Source of the DNA: Tipula vernalis
Taxonomy: Eukaryota > Arthropoda > Insecta > Diptera > Tipulidae
Length of the DNA stretch: 64,000 nucleotides
Assembly (NCBI GenBank): GCA_958295665.1
Contig: OY282558.1
Span: forward strand, 458,133,995 to 458,197,994
Direction of reading: 5' to 3'
Made by a program: the position numbers and the translations under genes. Each line of letters starts with the position of its first letter. Positions within the stretch are counted from its first letter, which is position 1. Below are positions 50,645 to 63,400 of the stretch, piece after piece. The notes beneath the pieces were generated by a model, which saw only the letters and a list, made by a program, of their open reading frames with translations, had not been told where the DNA came from and did no database searches.

Positions 50645-53277
50645 ATGTATGGAAATAATCAACCAATTTTAACGCGGTTTGGCATAACAATTACACGTCC
50701 CAAGACCTATCATTTGAGGTATCAAGAACCGCAATCGGAGCACAATTGCAGATTTCGGATTTTTACAGCTCAGAATCGGCTGAGCTATAGTAAGGTGATT
50801 TTCTTCTAATCTAACTTTCTTCGAAATGTATGGTATAGCAATTACAGGTCTCGTGACCTATCATTTAAGGTATCAAGAACCGCAATCGGAGCACAATTGC
50901 AGATTTTGGAGTTTTACAGCTCTGAATCGGCTGAGCTATAGTAAGGTGATTTTCTTCGAATCGATTTTTCTGTGAAATGTATGGAAATAATCAACCAATT
51001 TTAACGCGGTTTGGCATAACAATTACACGTCCCGAGACCTATCATTTAAGGTATCAAGAACCGCAATCGGAGCACAATTGCAGATTTCGGATTTTTACAG
51101 CTCTGAATCGGCTGAGCTATAGTAAGGTGATTTTCTTCGAATCGATTTTTCTGTGAAATGTATGGAAATAATCAACCAATTTTAACGCGGTTTGGCATAA
51201 CAATTACACGTCCCGAGACCTATCATTTAAGATATCAAGAACCGCAATCGGAGCACAATTGCAGATTTCGGATTTTTACAGCTCTGAATCGGCTGAGCTA
51301 TAGTAAGGTGATTTTCTTCTAGTCTAACTTTCTTCGAAATGTATGGTATAGCAATTACAGGTCTCGTGACCTATCATTTAAGGTATCAAGAACCGCGGGA
51401 GTTTTACAGCTCTGAATCGGCTGAGCTATAGTAAGGTGATTTTCTTCGAATCGATTTTTCTGTGAAATGTATGGAAATAATCAACCAATTTTAACGCGGT
51501 TTGGCATAACAATTACACGTCCCGAGACCTATCATTTGAGGTATCAAGAACCGCAATCGGAGCACAATTGCAGATTTCGGATTTTTACAGCTCTGAATCG
51601 GCTGAGCTATAGTAAGGTGATTTTCTTCTAATCGAACTTTCTTCGAAATGTATGGTATAGCAATTACAGGTCTCGTGACCTATCATTTAAGGTATCAAGA
51701 ACCGCAATCGGAGCACAATTGCAGATTTTGGAGTTTTACAGCTCTGAATCGGCTGAGCTATAGTAAGGTGATTTTCTTCGAATCGATTTTTCTGTGAAAT
51801 GTATGGAAATAATCAACCAATTTTAACGCGGTTTGGCATAACAATTACACGTCCCGAGACCTATCATTTGAGGTATCAAGAACCGCAATCGGAGCACAAT
51901 TGCAGATTTCGGATTTTTACAGCTCTGAATCGGCTGAGCTATAGTAAGGTGATTTTCTTCTAATCTAACTTTCTTCGAAATGTATGGTATAGCAATTACA
52001 GGTCTCGTGACCTATCATTTAAGGTATCAAGAACCGCAATCGGAGCACAATTGCAGATTTTGGAGTTTTACAGCTCTGAATCGGCTGAGCTATAGTAAGG
52101 TGATTTTCTTCGAATCGATTTTTCTGTGAAATGTATGGAAATAATCAACCAATTTTAACGCGGTTTGGCATAACAATTACACGTCCCGAGACCTATCATT
52201 TGAGGTATCAAGAACCGCAATCGGAGCACAATTGCAGATTTCGGATTTTTACAGCTCTGAATCGGCTGAGCTATAGTAAGGTGATTTTCTTCTAATCTAA
52301 CTTTCTTCGAAATGTATGGTATAGCAATTACAGGTCTCGTGACCTATCATTTAAGGTATCAAGAACCGCAATCGGAGCACAATTGCAGATTTTGGAGTTT
52401 TACAGCTCTGAATCGGCTGAGCTATAGTAAGGTGATTTTCTTCGAATCGATTTTTCTGTGAAATGTATGGAAATAATCAACCAATTTTAACGCGGTTTGG
52501 CATAACAATTACACGTCCCGAGACCTATCATTTGAGGTATCAAGAACCGCAATCGGAGCACAATTGCAGATTTCGGATTTTTACAGCTCTGAATCGGCTG
52601 AGCTATAGTAAGGTGATTTTCTTCTAATCGAACTTTCTTCGAAATGTATGGTATAGCAATTACAGGTCTCGTGACCTATCATTTAAGGTATCAAGAACCG
52701 CAATCGGAGCACAATTGCAGATTTCGGATTTTTACAGCTCTGAATCGGCTGAGCTATAGTAAGGTGATTTTCTTCTAATCTAACTTTCTTCGAAATGTAT
52801 GGTATAGCAATTACAGGTCTCGTGACCTATCATTTAAGGTATCAAGAACCGCAATCGGAGCACAATTGCAGATTTTGGAGTTTTACAGCTCTGAATCGGC
52901 TGAGCTATAGTAAGGTGATTTTCTTCGAATCGATTTTTCTGTGAAATGTATGGAAATAATCAACCAATTTTAACGCGGTTTGGCATAACAATTACACGTC
53001 CCGAGACCTATCATTTGAGGTATCAAGAACCGCAATCGGAGCACAATTGCAGATTTCGGATTTTTACAGCTCTGAATCGGCTGAGCTATAGTAAGGTGAT
53101 TTTCTTCTAATCTAACTTTCTTCGAAATGTATGGTATAGCAATTACAGGTCTCGTGACCTATCATTTAAGGTATCAAGAACCGCAATCGGAGCACAATTG
53201 CAGATTTTGGAGTTTTACAGCTCTGAATCGGCTGAGCTATAGTAAGGTGATTTTCTTCGAATCGATTTTTCTGTGAA
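50645..53277 (+). repeat. 2633-bp higher-order repeat, copy 1
   Basis: Units in order: dimer with A58 and A128 (50645), H-like 181-bp unit with A72 and A-type middle (50977), 309-bp deletion dimer with GATATC and TAGTCTAAC (51158), dimers at 51467 (TAATCGAAC), 51799 and 52131 (TAATCTAAC), an A-B'-B trimer (52463-52945, B' at 52644 with A-type middle), and a dimer at 52946. Sum: 332 + 181 + 309 + 996 + 483 + 332 = 2633. Confidence 0.94.
51158..51466 (+). repeat. 309-bp deletion dimer, copy 2
   Basis: Same 23-bp net deletion junction (ACCGCGGGAG) in B as at 50336. The A half has TTTAAGATATC and TAGTCTAAC, the haplotype first seen at 25861, 28034 and 29030 with a full-length B. Confidence 0.92.
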
Positions 53278-55910
53278 ATGTATGGAAATAATCAACCAAT
53301 TTTAACGCGGTTTGGCATAACAATTACACGTCCCAAGACCTATCATTTGAGGTATCAAGAACCGCAATCGGAGCACAATTGCAGATTTCGGATTTTTACA
53401 GCTCAGAATCGGCTGAGCTATAGTAAGGTGATTTTCTTCTAATCTAACTTTCTTCGAAATGTATGGTATAGCAATTACAGGTCTCGTGACCTATCATTTA
53501 AGGTATCAAGAACCGCAATCGGAGCACAATTGCAGATTTTGGAGTTTTACAGCTCTGAATCGGCTGAGCTATAGTAAGGTGATTTTCTTCGAATCGATTT
53601 TTCTGTGAAATGTATGGAAATAATCAACCAATTTTAACGCGGTTTGGCATAACAATTACACGTCCCGAGACCTATCATTTAAGGTATCAAGAACCGCAAT
53701 CGGAGCACAATTGCAGATTTCGGATTTTTACAGCTCTGAATCGGCTGAGCTATAGTAAGGTGATTTTCTTCGAATCGATTTTTCTGTGAAATGTATGGAA
53801 ATAATCAACCAATTTTAACGCGGTTTGGCATAACAATTACACGTCCCGAGACCTATCATTTAAGATATCAAGAACCGCAATCGGAGCACAATTGCAGATT
53901 TCGGATTTTTACAGCTCTGAATCGGCTGAGCTATAGTAAGGTGATTTTCTTCTAGTCTAACTTTCTTCGAAATGTATGGTATAGCAATTACAGGTCTCGT
54001 GACCTATCATTTAAGGTATCAAGAACCGCGGGAGTTTTACAGCTCTGAATCGGCTGAGCTATAGTAAGGTGATTTTCTTCGAATCGATTTTTCTGTGAAA
54101 TGTATGGAAATAATCAACCAATTTTAACGCGGTTTGGCATAACAATTACACGTCCCGAGACCTATCATTTGAGGTATCAAGAACCGCAATCGGAGCACAA
54201 TTGCAGATTTCGGATTTTTACAGCTCTGAATCGGCTGAGCTATAGTAAGGTGATTTTCTTCTAATCGAACTTTCTTCGAAATGTATGGTATAGCAATTAC
54301 AGGTCTCGTGACCTATCATTTAAGGTATCAAGAACCGCAATCGGAGCACAATTGCAGATTTTGGAGTTTTACAGCTCTGAATCGGCTGAGCTATAGTAAG
54401 GTGATTTTCTTCGAATCGATTTTTCTGTGAAATGTATGGAAATAATCAACCAATTTTAACGCGGTTTGGCATAACAATTACACGTCCCGAGACCTATCAT
54501 TTGAGGTATCAAGAACCGCAATCGGAGCACAATTGCAGATTTCGGATTTTTACAGCTCTGAATCGGCTGAGCTATAGTAAGGTGATTTTCTTCTAATCTA
54601 ACTTTCTTCGAAATGTATGGTATAGCAATTACAGGTCTCGTGACCTATCATTTAAGGTATCAAGAACCGCAATCGGAGCACAATTGCAGATTTTGGAGTT
54701 TTACAGCTCTGAATCGGCTGAGCTATAGTAAGGTGATTTTCTTCGAATCGATTTTTCTGTGAAATGTATGGAAATAATCAACCAATTTTAACGCGGTTTG
54801 GCATAACAATTACACGTCCCGAGACCTATCATTTGAGGTATCAAGAACCGCAATCGGAGCACAATTGCAGATTTCGGATTTTTACAGCTCTGAATCGGCT
54901 GAGCTATAGTAAGGTGATTTTCTTCTAATCTAACTTTCTTCGAAATGTATGGTATAGCAATTACAGGTCTCGTGACCTATCATTTAAGGTATCAAGAACC
55001 GCAATCGGAGCACAATTGCAGATTTTGGAGTTTTACAGCTCTGAATCGGCTGAGCTATAGTAAGGTGATTTTCTTCGAATCGATTTTTCTGTGAAATGTA
55101 TGGAAATAATCAACCAATTTTAACGCGGTTTGGCATAACAATTACACGTCCCGAGACCTATCATTTGAGGTATCAAGAACCGCAATCGGAGCACAATTGC
55201 AGATTTCGGATTTTTACAGCTCTGAATCGGCTGAGCTATAGTAAGGTGATTTTCTTCTAATCGAACTTTCTTCGAAATGTATGGTATAGCAATTACAGGT
55301 CTCGTGACCTATCATTTAAGGTATCAAGAACCGCAATCGGAGCACAATTGCAGATTTCGGATTTTTACAGCTCTGAATCGGCTGAGCTATAGTAAGGTGA
55401 TTTTCTTCTAATCTAACTTTCTTCGAAATGTATGGTATAGCAATTACAGGTCTCGTGACCTATCATTTAAGGTATCAAGAACCGCAATCGGAGCACAATT
55501 GCAGATTTTGGAGTTTTACAGCTCTGAATCGGCTGAGCTATAGTAAGGTGATTTTCTTCGAATCGATTTTTCTGTGAAATGTATGGAAATAATCAACCAA
55601 TTTTAACGCGGTTTGGCATAACAATTACACGTCCCGAGACCTATCATTTGAGGTATCAAGAACCGCAATCGGAGCACAATTGCAGATTTCGGATTTTTAC
55701 AGCTCTGAATCGGCTGAGCTATAGTAAGGTGATTTTCTTCTAATCTAACTTTCTTCGAAATGTATGGTATAGCAATTACAGGTCTCGTGACCTATCATTT
55801 AAGGTATCAAGAACCGCAATCGGAGCACAATTGCAGATTTTGGAGTTTTACAGCTCTGAATCGGCTGAGCTATAGTAAGGTGATTTTCTTCGAATCGATT
55901 TTTCTGTGAA
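53278..55910 (+). repeat. 2633-bp higher-order repeat, copy 2
   Basis: Same unit order, lengths and diagnostic variants as 50645-53277: A58/A128 dimer (53278), H-like unit (53610), 309-bp deletion dimer (53791), dimers at 54100, 54432 and 54764, A-B'-B trimer (55096-55578, B' at 55277) and a dimer at 55579. I saw no diagnostic difference between the copies when reading by eye; a base-by-base alignment was not run. Confidence 0.94.
53791..54099 (+). repeat. 309-bp deletion dimer, copy 3
   Basis: Same deletion junction and the same A haplotype (GATATC, TAGTCTAAC) as 51158-51466, displaced by 2633 bp. Confidence 0.92.
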
Positions 55911-57570
55911 ATGTATGGAAATAATCAACCAATTTTAACGCGGTTTGGCATAACAATTACACGTCCCGAGACCTATCATTTAAGATATCAAGAACCGCAA
56001 TCGGAGCACAATTGCAGATTTCGGATTTTTACAGCTCTGAATCGGCTGAGCTATAGTAAGGTGATTTTCTTCTAATCTAACTTTCTTCGAAATGTATGGT
56101 ATAGCAATTACAGGTCTCGTGACCTATCATTTAAGGTATCAAGAACCGCAATCGGAGCACAATTGCAGATTTTGGAGTTTTACAGCTCTGAATCGGCTGA
56201 GCTATAGTAAGGTGATTTTCTTCGAATCGATTTTTCTGTGAAATGTATGGAAATAATCAACCAATTTTAACGCGGTTTGGCATAACAATTACACGTCCCG
56301 AGACCTATCATTTGAGGTATCAAGAACCGCAATCGGAGCACAATTGCAGATTTTGGATTTTTACAGCTCTGAATCGGCTGAGCTATAGTAAGGTGATTTT
56401 CTTCTAATCTAACTTTCTTCGAAATGTATGGTATAGCAATTACAGGTCTCGTGACCTATCATTTAAGGTATCAAGAACCGCAATCGGAGCACAATTGCAG
56501 ATTTTGGAGTTTTACAGCTCTGAATCGGCTGAGCTATAGTAAGGTGATTTTCTTCGAATCGATTTTTCTGTGAAATGTATGGAAATAATCAACCAATTTT
56601 AACGCGGTTTGGCATAACAATTACACGTCCCGAGACCTATCATTTGAGGTATCAAGAACCGCAATCGGAGCACAATTGCAGATTTCGGATTTTTACAGCT
56701 CTGAATCGGCTGAGCTATAGTAAGGTGATTTTCTTCTAATCTAACTTTCTTCGAAATGTATGGTATAGCAATTACAGGTCTCGTGACCTATCATTTAAGG
56801 TATCAAGAACCGCAATCGGAGCACAATTGCAGATTTTGGAGTTTTACAGCTCTGAATCGGCTGAGCTATAGTAAGGTGATTTTCTTCGAATCGATTTTTC
56901 TGTGAAATGTATGGAAATAATCAACCAATTTTAACGCGGTTTGGCATAACAATTACACGTCCCGAGACCTATCATTTGAGGTATCAAGAACCGCAATCGG
57001 AGCACAATTGCAGATTTCGGATTTTTACAGCTCTGAATCGGCTGAGCTATAGTAAGGTGATTTTCTTCTAATCTAACTTTCTTCGAAATGTATGGTATAG
57101 CAATTACAGGTCTCGTGACCTATCATTTAAGGTATCAAGAACCGCAATCGGAGCACAATTGCAGATTTTGGAGTTTTACAGCTCTGAATCGGCTGAGCTA
57201 TAGTAAGGTGATTTTCTTCGAATCGATTTTTCTGTGAAATGTATGGAAATAATCAACCAATTTTAACGCGGTTTGGCATAACAATTACACGTCCCGAGAC
57301 CTATCATTTGAGGTATCAAGAACCGCAATCGGAGCACAATTGCAGATTTCGGATTTTTACAGCTCTGAATCGGCTGAGCTATAGTAAGGTGATTTTCTTC
57401 TAATCGAACTTTCTTCGAAATGTATGGAATAGCAATTACAGGTCTCGTGACCTATCATTTAAGGTATCAAGAACCGCAATCGGAGCACAATTGCAGATTT
57501 TGGAGTTTTACAGCTCTGAATCGGCTGAGCTATAGTAAGGTGATTTTCTTCGAATCGATTTTTCTGTGAA
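55911..57570 (+). repeat. Region 6a: five standard dimers
   Basis: Dimers start at 55911 (GATATC with TAATCTAAC), 56243, 56575, 56907 and 57239. The one at 56243 has a mixed middle, TTTTGGATTTTT, which is B-type at offset 112 and A-type at 116. This places an exchange or conversion end between two sites 4 bp apart, or it is a single substitution. The dimer at 57239 is the first with GGAATAGC in B. Confidence 0.9.
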
Positions 57571-58898
57571 ATGTATGGAAATAATCAACCAATTTTAACG
57601 CGGTTTGGCATAACAATTACACGTCCCGAGACCTATCATTTAAGGTATCAAGAACCGCAATCGGAGCACAATTGCAGATTTTGGAGTTTTACAGCTCTGA
57701 ATCGGCTGAGCTATAGTAAGGTGATTTTCTTCGAATCGATTTTTCTGTGAAATGTATGGAAATAATCAACCAATTTTAACGCGGTTTGGCATAACAATTA
57801 CACGTCCCGAGACCTATCATTTGAGGTATCAAGAACCGCAATCGGAGCACAATTGCAGATTTTGGAGTTTTACAGCTCTGAATCGGCTGAGCTATAGTAA
57901 GGTGATTTTCTTCGAATCGAACTTTCTTCGAAATGTATGGTATAGCAATTACAGGTCTCGTGACCTATCATTTAAGGTATCAAGAACCGCAATCGGAGCA
58001 CAATTGCAGATTTTGGAGTTTTACAGCTCTGAATCGGCTGAGCTATAGTAAGGTGATTTTCTTCGAATCGATTTTTCTGTGAAATGTATGGAAATAATCA
58101 ACCAATTTTAACGCGGTTTGGCATAACAATTACACGTCCCGAGACCTATCATTTGAGGTATCAAGAACCGCAATCGGAGCACAATTGCAGATTTCGGATT
58201 TTTACAGCTCTGAATCGGCTGAGCTATAGTAAGGTGATTTTCTTCTAATCGAACTTTCTTCGAAATGTATGGAATAGCAATTACAGGTCTCGTGACCTAT
58301 CATTTAAGGTATCAAGAACCGCAATCGGAGCACAATTGCAGATTTTGGAGTTTTACAGCTCTGAATCGGCTGAGCTATAGTAAGGTGATTTTCTTCGAAT
58401 CGATTTTTCTGTGAAATGTATGGAAATAATCAACCAATTTTAACGCGGTTTGGCATAACAATTACACGTCCCGAGACCTATCATTTGAGGTATCAAGAAC
58501 CGCAATCGGAGCACAATTGCAGATTTTGGAGTTTTACAGCTCTGAATCGGCTGAGCTATAGTAAGGTGATTTTCTTCTAATCTAACTTTCTTCGAAATGT
58601 ATGGTATAGCAATTACAGGTCTCGTGACCTATCATTTAAGGTATCAAGAACCGCAATCGGAGCACAATTGCAGATTTTGGAGTTTTACAGCTCTGAATCG
58701 GCTGAGCTATAGTAAGGTGATTTTCTTCTAATCGAACTTTCTTCGAAATGTATGGAATAGCAATTACAGGTCTCGTGACCTATCATTTAAGGTATCAAGA
58801 ACCGCAATCGGAGCACAATTGCAGATTTTGGAGTTTTACAGCTCTGAATCGGCTGAGCTATAGTAAGGTGATTTTCTTCGAATCGATTTTTCTGTGAA
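57571..58898 (+). repeat. 1328-bp block, copy 1 (H, A-B, A-B, A-B'-B)
   Basis: Units are H with A72 (57571), an open-class dimer with B-type middle in A (57752), a dimer with GGAATAGC in B (58084) and an A-B'-B trimer (58416-58898, B' at 58597, last B with GGAATAGC). The dimer at 57752 is one of only two intact 98-codon frames after 27 kb. Confidence 0.9.
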
Positions 58899-60407
58899 AT
58901 GTATGGAAATAATCAACCAATTTTAACGCGGTTTGGCATAACAATTACACGTCCCGAGACCTATCATTTAAGGTATCAAGAACCGCAATCGGAGCACAAT
59001 TGCAGATTTTGGAGTTTTACAGCTCTGAATCGGCTGAGCTATAGTAAGGTGATTTTCTTCGAATCGATTTTTCTGTGAAATGTATGGAAATAATCAACCA
59101 ATTTTAACGCGGTTTGGCATAACAATTACACGTCCCGAGACCTATCATTTGAGGTATCAAGAACCGCAATCGGAGCACAATTGCAGATTTTGGAGTTTTA
59201 CAGCTCTGAATCGGCTGAGCTATAGTAAGGTGATTTTCTTCGAATCGAACTTTCTTCGAAATGTATGGTATAGCAATTACAGGTCTCGTGACCTATCATT
59301 TAAGGTATCAAGAACCGCAATCGGAGCACAATTGCAGATTTTGGAGTTTTACAGCTCTGAATCGGCTGAGCTATAGTAAGGTGATTTTCTTCGAATCGAT
59401 TTTTCTGTGAAATGTATGGAAATAATCAACCAATTTTAACGCGGTTTGGCATAACAATTACACGTCCCGAGACCTATCATTTGAGGTATCAAGAACCGCA
59501 ATCGGAGCACAATTGCAGATTTCGGATTTTTACAGCTCTGAATCGGCTGAGCTATAGTAAGGTGATTTTCTTCTAATCGAACTTTCTTCGAAATGTATGG
59601 AATAGCAATTACAGGTCTCGTGACCTATCATTTAAGGTATCAAGAACCGCAATCGGAGCACAATTGCAGATTTTGGAGTTTTACAGCTCTGAATCGGCTG
59701 AGCTATAGTAAGGTGATTTTCTTCGAATCGATTTTTCTGTGAAATGTATGGAAATAATCAACCAATTTTAACGCGGTTTGGCATAACAATTACACGTCCC
59801 GAGACCTATCATTTGAGGTATCAAGAACCGCAATCGGAGCACAATTGCAGATTTCGGATTTTTACAGCTCTGAATCGGCTGAGCTATAGTAAGGTGATTT
59901 TCTTCTAATCTAACTTTCTTCGAAATGTATGGTATAGCAATTACAGGTCTCGTGACCTATCATTTAAGGTATCAAGAACCGCAATCGGAGCACAATTGCA
60001 GATTTTGGAGTTTTACAGCTCTGAATCGGCTGAGCTATAGTAAGGTGATTTTCTTCGAATCGATTTTTCTGTGAAATGTATGGAAATAATCAACCAATTT
60101 TAACGCGGTTTGGCATAACAATTACACGTCCCGAGACCTATCATTTGAGGTATCAAGAACCGCAATCGGAGCACAATTGCAGATTTCGGATTTTTACAGC
60201 TCTGAATCGGCTGAGCTATAGTAAGGTGATTTTCTTCTAATCGAACTTTCTTCGAAATGTATGGAATAGCAATTACAGGTCTCGTGACCTATCATTTAAG
60301 GTATCAAGAACCGCAATCGGAGCACAATTGCAGATTTTGGAGTTTTACAGCTCTGAATCGGCTGAGCTATAGTAAGGTGATTTTCTTCGAATCGATTTTT
60401 CTGTGAA
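58899..60407 (+). repeat. Block copy 2 and following dimers
   Basis: H with A72 (58899), an open-class dimer with B-type middle (59080) and a GGAATAGC dimer (59412) repeat 57571-58415 at a 1328-bp step. Standard dimers at 59744 and 60076 (GGAATAGC) follow where copy 1 has the trimer. Note that 1328 bp equals four dimers, so the step alone would hide the rearrangement if only period were measured. Confidence 0.88.
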
Positions 60408-63400
60408 ATGTATGGAAATAATCAACCAATTTTAACGCGGTTTGGCATAACAATTACACGTCCCGAGACCTATCATTTGAGGTATCAAGAACCGCAATCG
60501 GAGCACAATTGCAGATTTTGGAGTTTTACAGCTCTGAATCGGCTGAGCTATAGTAAGGTGATTTTCTTCGAATCGATTTTTCTGTGAAATGTATGGAAAT
60601 AATCAACCAATTTTAACGCGGTTTGGCATAACAATTACACGTCCCGAGACCTATCATTTGAGGTATCAAGAACCGCAATCGGAGCACAATTGCAGATTTC
60701 GGATTTTTACAGCTCTGAATCGGCTGAGCTATAGTAAGGTGATTTTCTTCTAATCTAACTTTCTTCGAAATGTATGGTATAGCAATTACAGGTCTCGTGA
60801 CCTATCATTTAAGGTATCAAGAACCGCAATCGGAGCACAATTGCAGATTTTGGAGTTTTACAGCTCTGAATCGGCTGAGCTATAGTAAGGTGATTTTCTT
60901 CGAATCGATTTTTCTGTGAAATGTATGGAAATAATCAACCAATTTTAACGCGGTTTGGCATAACAATTACACGTCCCGAGACCTATCATTTGAGGTATCA
61001 AGAACCGCAATCGGAGCACAATTGCAGATTTTGGAGTTTTACAGCTCTGAATCGGCTGAGCTATAGTAAGGTGATTTTCTTCTAATCTAACTTTCTTCGA
61101 AATGTATGGTATAGCAATTACAGGTCTCGTGACCTATCATTTAAGGTATCAAGAACCGCAATCGGAGCACAATTGCAGATTTTGGAGTTTTACAGCTCTG
61201 AATCGGCTGAGCTATAGTAAGGTGATTTTCTTCGAATCGATTTTTCTGTGAAATGTATGGAAATAATCAACCAATTTTAACGCGGTTTGGCATAACAATT
61301 ACACGTCCCGAGACCTATCATTTGAGGTATCAAGAACCGCAATCGGAGCACAATTGCAGATTTCGGATTTTTACAGCTCTGAATCGGCTGAGCTATAGTA
61401 AGGTGATTTTCTTCTAATCTAACTTTCTTCGAAATGTATGGTATAGCAATTACAGGTCTCGTGACCTATCATTTAAGGTATCAAGAACCGCAATCGGAGC
61501 ACAATTGCAGATTTTGGAGTTTTACAGCTCTGAATCGGCTGAGCTATAGTAAGGTGATTTTCTTCGAATCGATTTTTCTGTGAAATGTATGGAAATAATC
61601 AACCAATTTTAACGCGGTTTGGCATAACAATTACACGTCCCGAGACCTATCATTTGAGGTATCAAGAACCGCAATCGGAGCACAATTGCAGATTTCGGAT
61701 TTTTACAGCTCTGAATCGGCTGAGCTATAGTAAGGTGATTTTCTTCTAATCTAACTTTCTTCGAAATGTATGGTATAGCAATTACAGGTCTCGTGACCTA
61801 TCATTTAAGGTATCAAGAACCGCAATCGGAGCACAATTGCAGATTTTGGAGTTTTACAGCTCTGAATCGGCTGAGCTATAGTAAGGTGATTTTCTTCGAA
61901 TCGATTTTTCTGTGAAATGTATGGAAATAATCAACCAATTTTAACGCGGTTTGGCATAACAATTACACGTCCCGAGACCTATCATTTGAGGTATCAAGAA
62001 CCGCAATCACACAATTGCAGATTTCGGATTTTTACAGCTCTGAATCGGCTGAGCTATAGTAAGGTGATTTTCTTCTAATCTAACTTTCTTCGAAATGTAT
62101 GGTATAGCAATTACAGGTCTCGTGACCTATCATTTAAGGTATCAAGAACCGCAATCGGAGCACAATTGCAGATTTTGGAGTTTTACAGCTCTGAATCGGC
62201 TGAGCTATAGTAAGGTGATTTTCTTCGAATCGATTTTTCTGTGAAATGTATGGAAATAATCAACCAATTTTAACGCGGTTTGGCATAACAATTACACGTC
62301 CCGAGACCTATCATTTGAGGTATCAAGAACCGCAATCGGAGCACAATTGCAGATTTCGGATTTTTACAGCTCTGAATCGGCTGAGCTATAGTAAGGTGAT
62401 TTTCTTCTAATCGAACTTTCTTCGAAATGTATGGAATAGCAATTACAGGTCTCGTGACCTATCATTTAAGGTATCAAGAACCGCAATCGGAGCACAATTG
62501 CAGATTTTGGAGTTTTACAGCTCTGAATCGGCTGAGCTATAGTAAGGTGATTTTCTTCGAATCGATTTTTCTGTGAAATGTATGGAAATAATCAACCAAT
62601 TTTAACGCGGTTTGGCATAACAATTACACGTCCCGAGACCTATCATTTGAGGTATCAAGAACCGCAATCGGAGCACAATTGCAGATTTTGGAGTTTTACA
62701 GCTCTGAATCGGCTGAGCTATAGTAAGGTGATTTTCTTCGAATCGATTTTTCTGTGAAATGTATGGAAATAATCAACCAATTTTAACGCGGTTTGGCATA
62801 ACAATTACACGTCCCGAGACCTATCATTTGAGGTATCAAGAACCGCAATCGGAGCACAATTGCAGATTTCGGATTTTTACAGCTCTGAATCGGCTGAGCT
62901 ATAGTAAGGTGATTTTCTTCTAATCTAACTTTCTTCGAAATGTATGGTATAGCAATTACAGGTCTCGTGACCTATCATTTAAGGTATCAAGAACCGCAAT
63001 CGGAGCACAATTGCAGATTTTGGAGTTTTACAGCTCTGAATCGGCTGAGCTATAGTAAGGTGATTTTCTTCGAATCGATTTTTCTGTGAAATGTATGGAA
63101 ATAATCAACCAATTTTAACGCGGTTTGGCATAACAATTACACGTCCCGAGACCTATCATTTGAGGTATCAAGAACCGCAATCGGAGCACAATTGCAGATT
63201 TCGGATTTTTACAGCTCTGAATCGGCTGAGCTATAGTAAGGTGATTTTCTTCTAATCTAACTTTCTTCGAAATGTATGGTATAGCAATTACAGGTCTCGT
63301 GACCTATCATTTAAGGTATCAAGAACCGCAATCGGAGCACAATTGCAGATTTTGGAGTTTTACAGCTCTGAATCGGCTGAGCTATAGTAAGGTGATTTTC

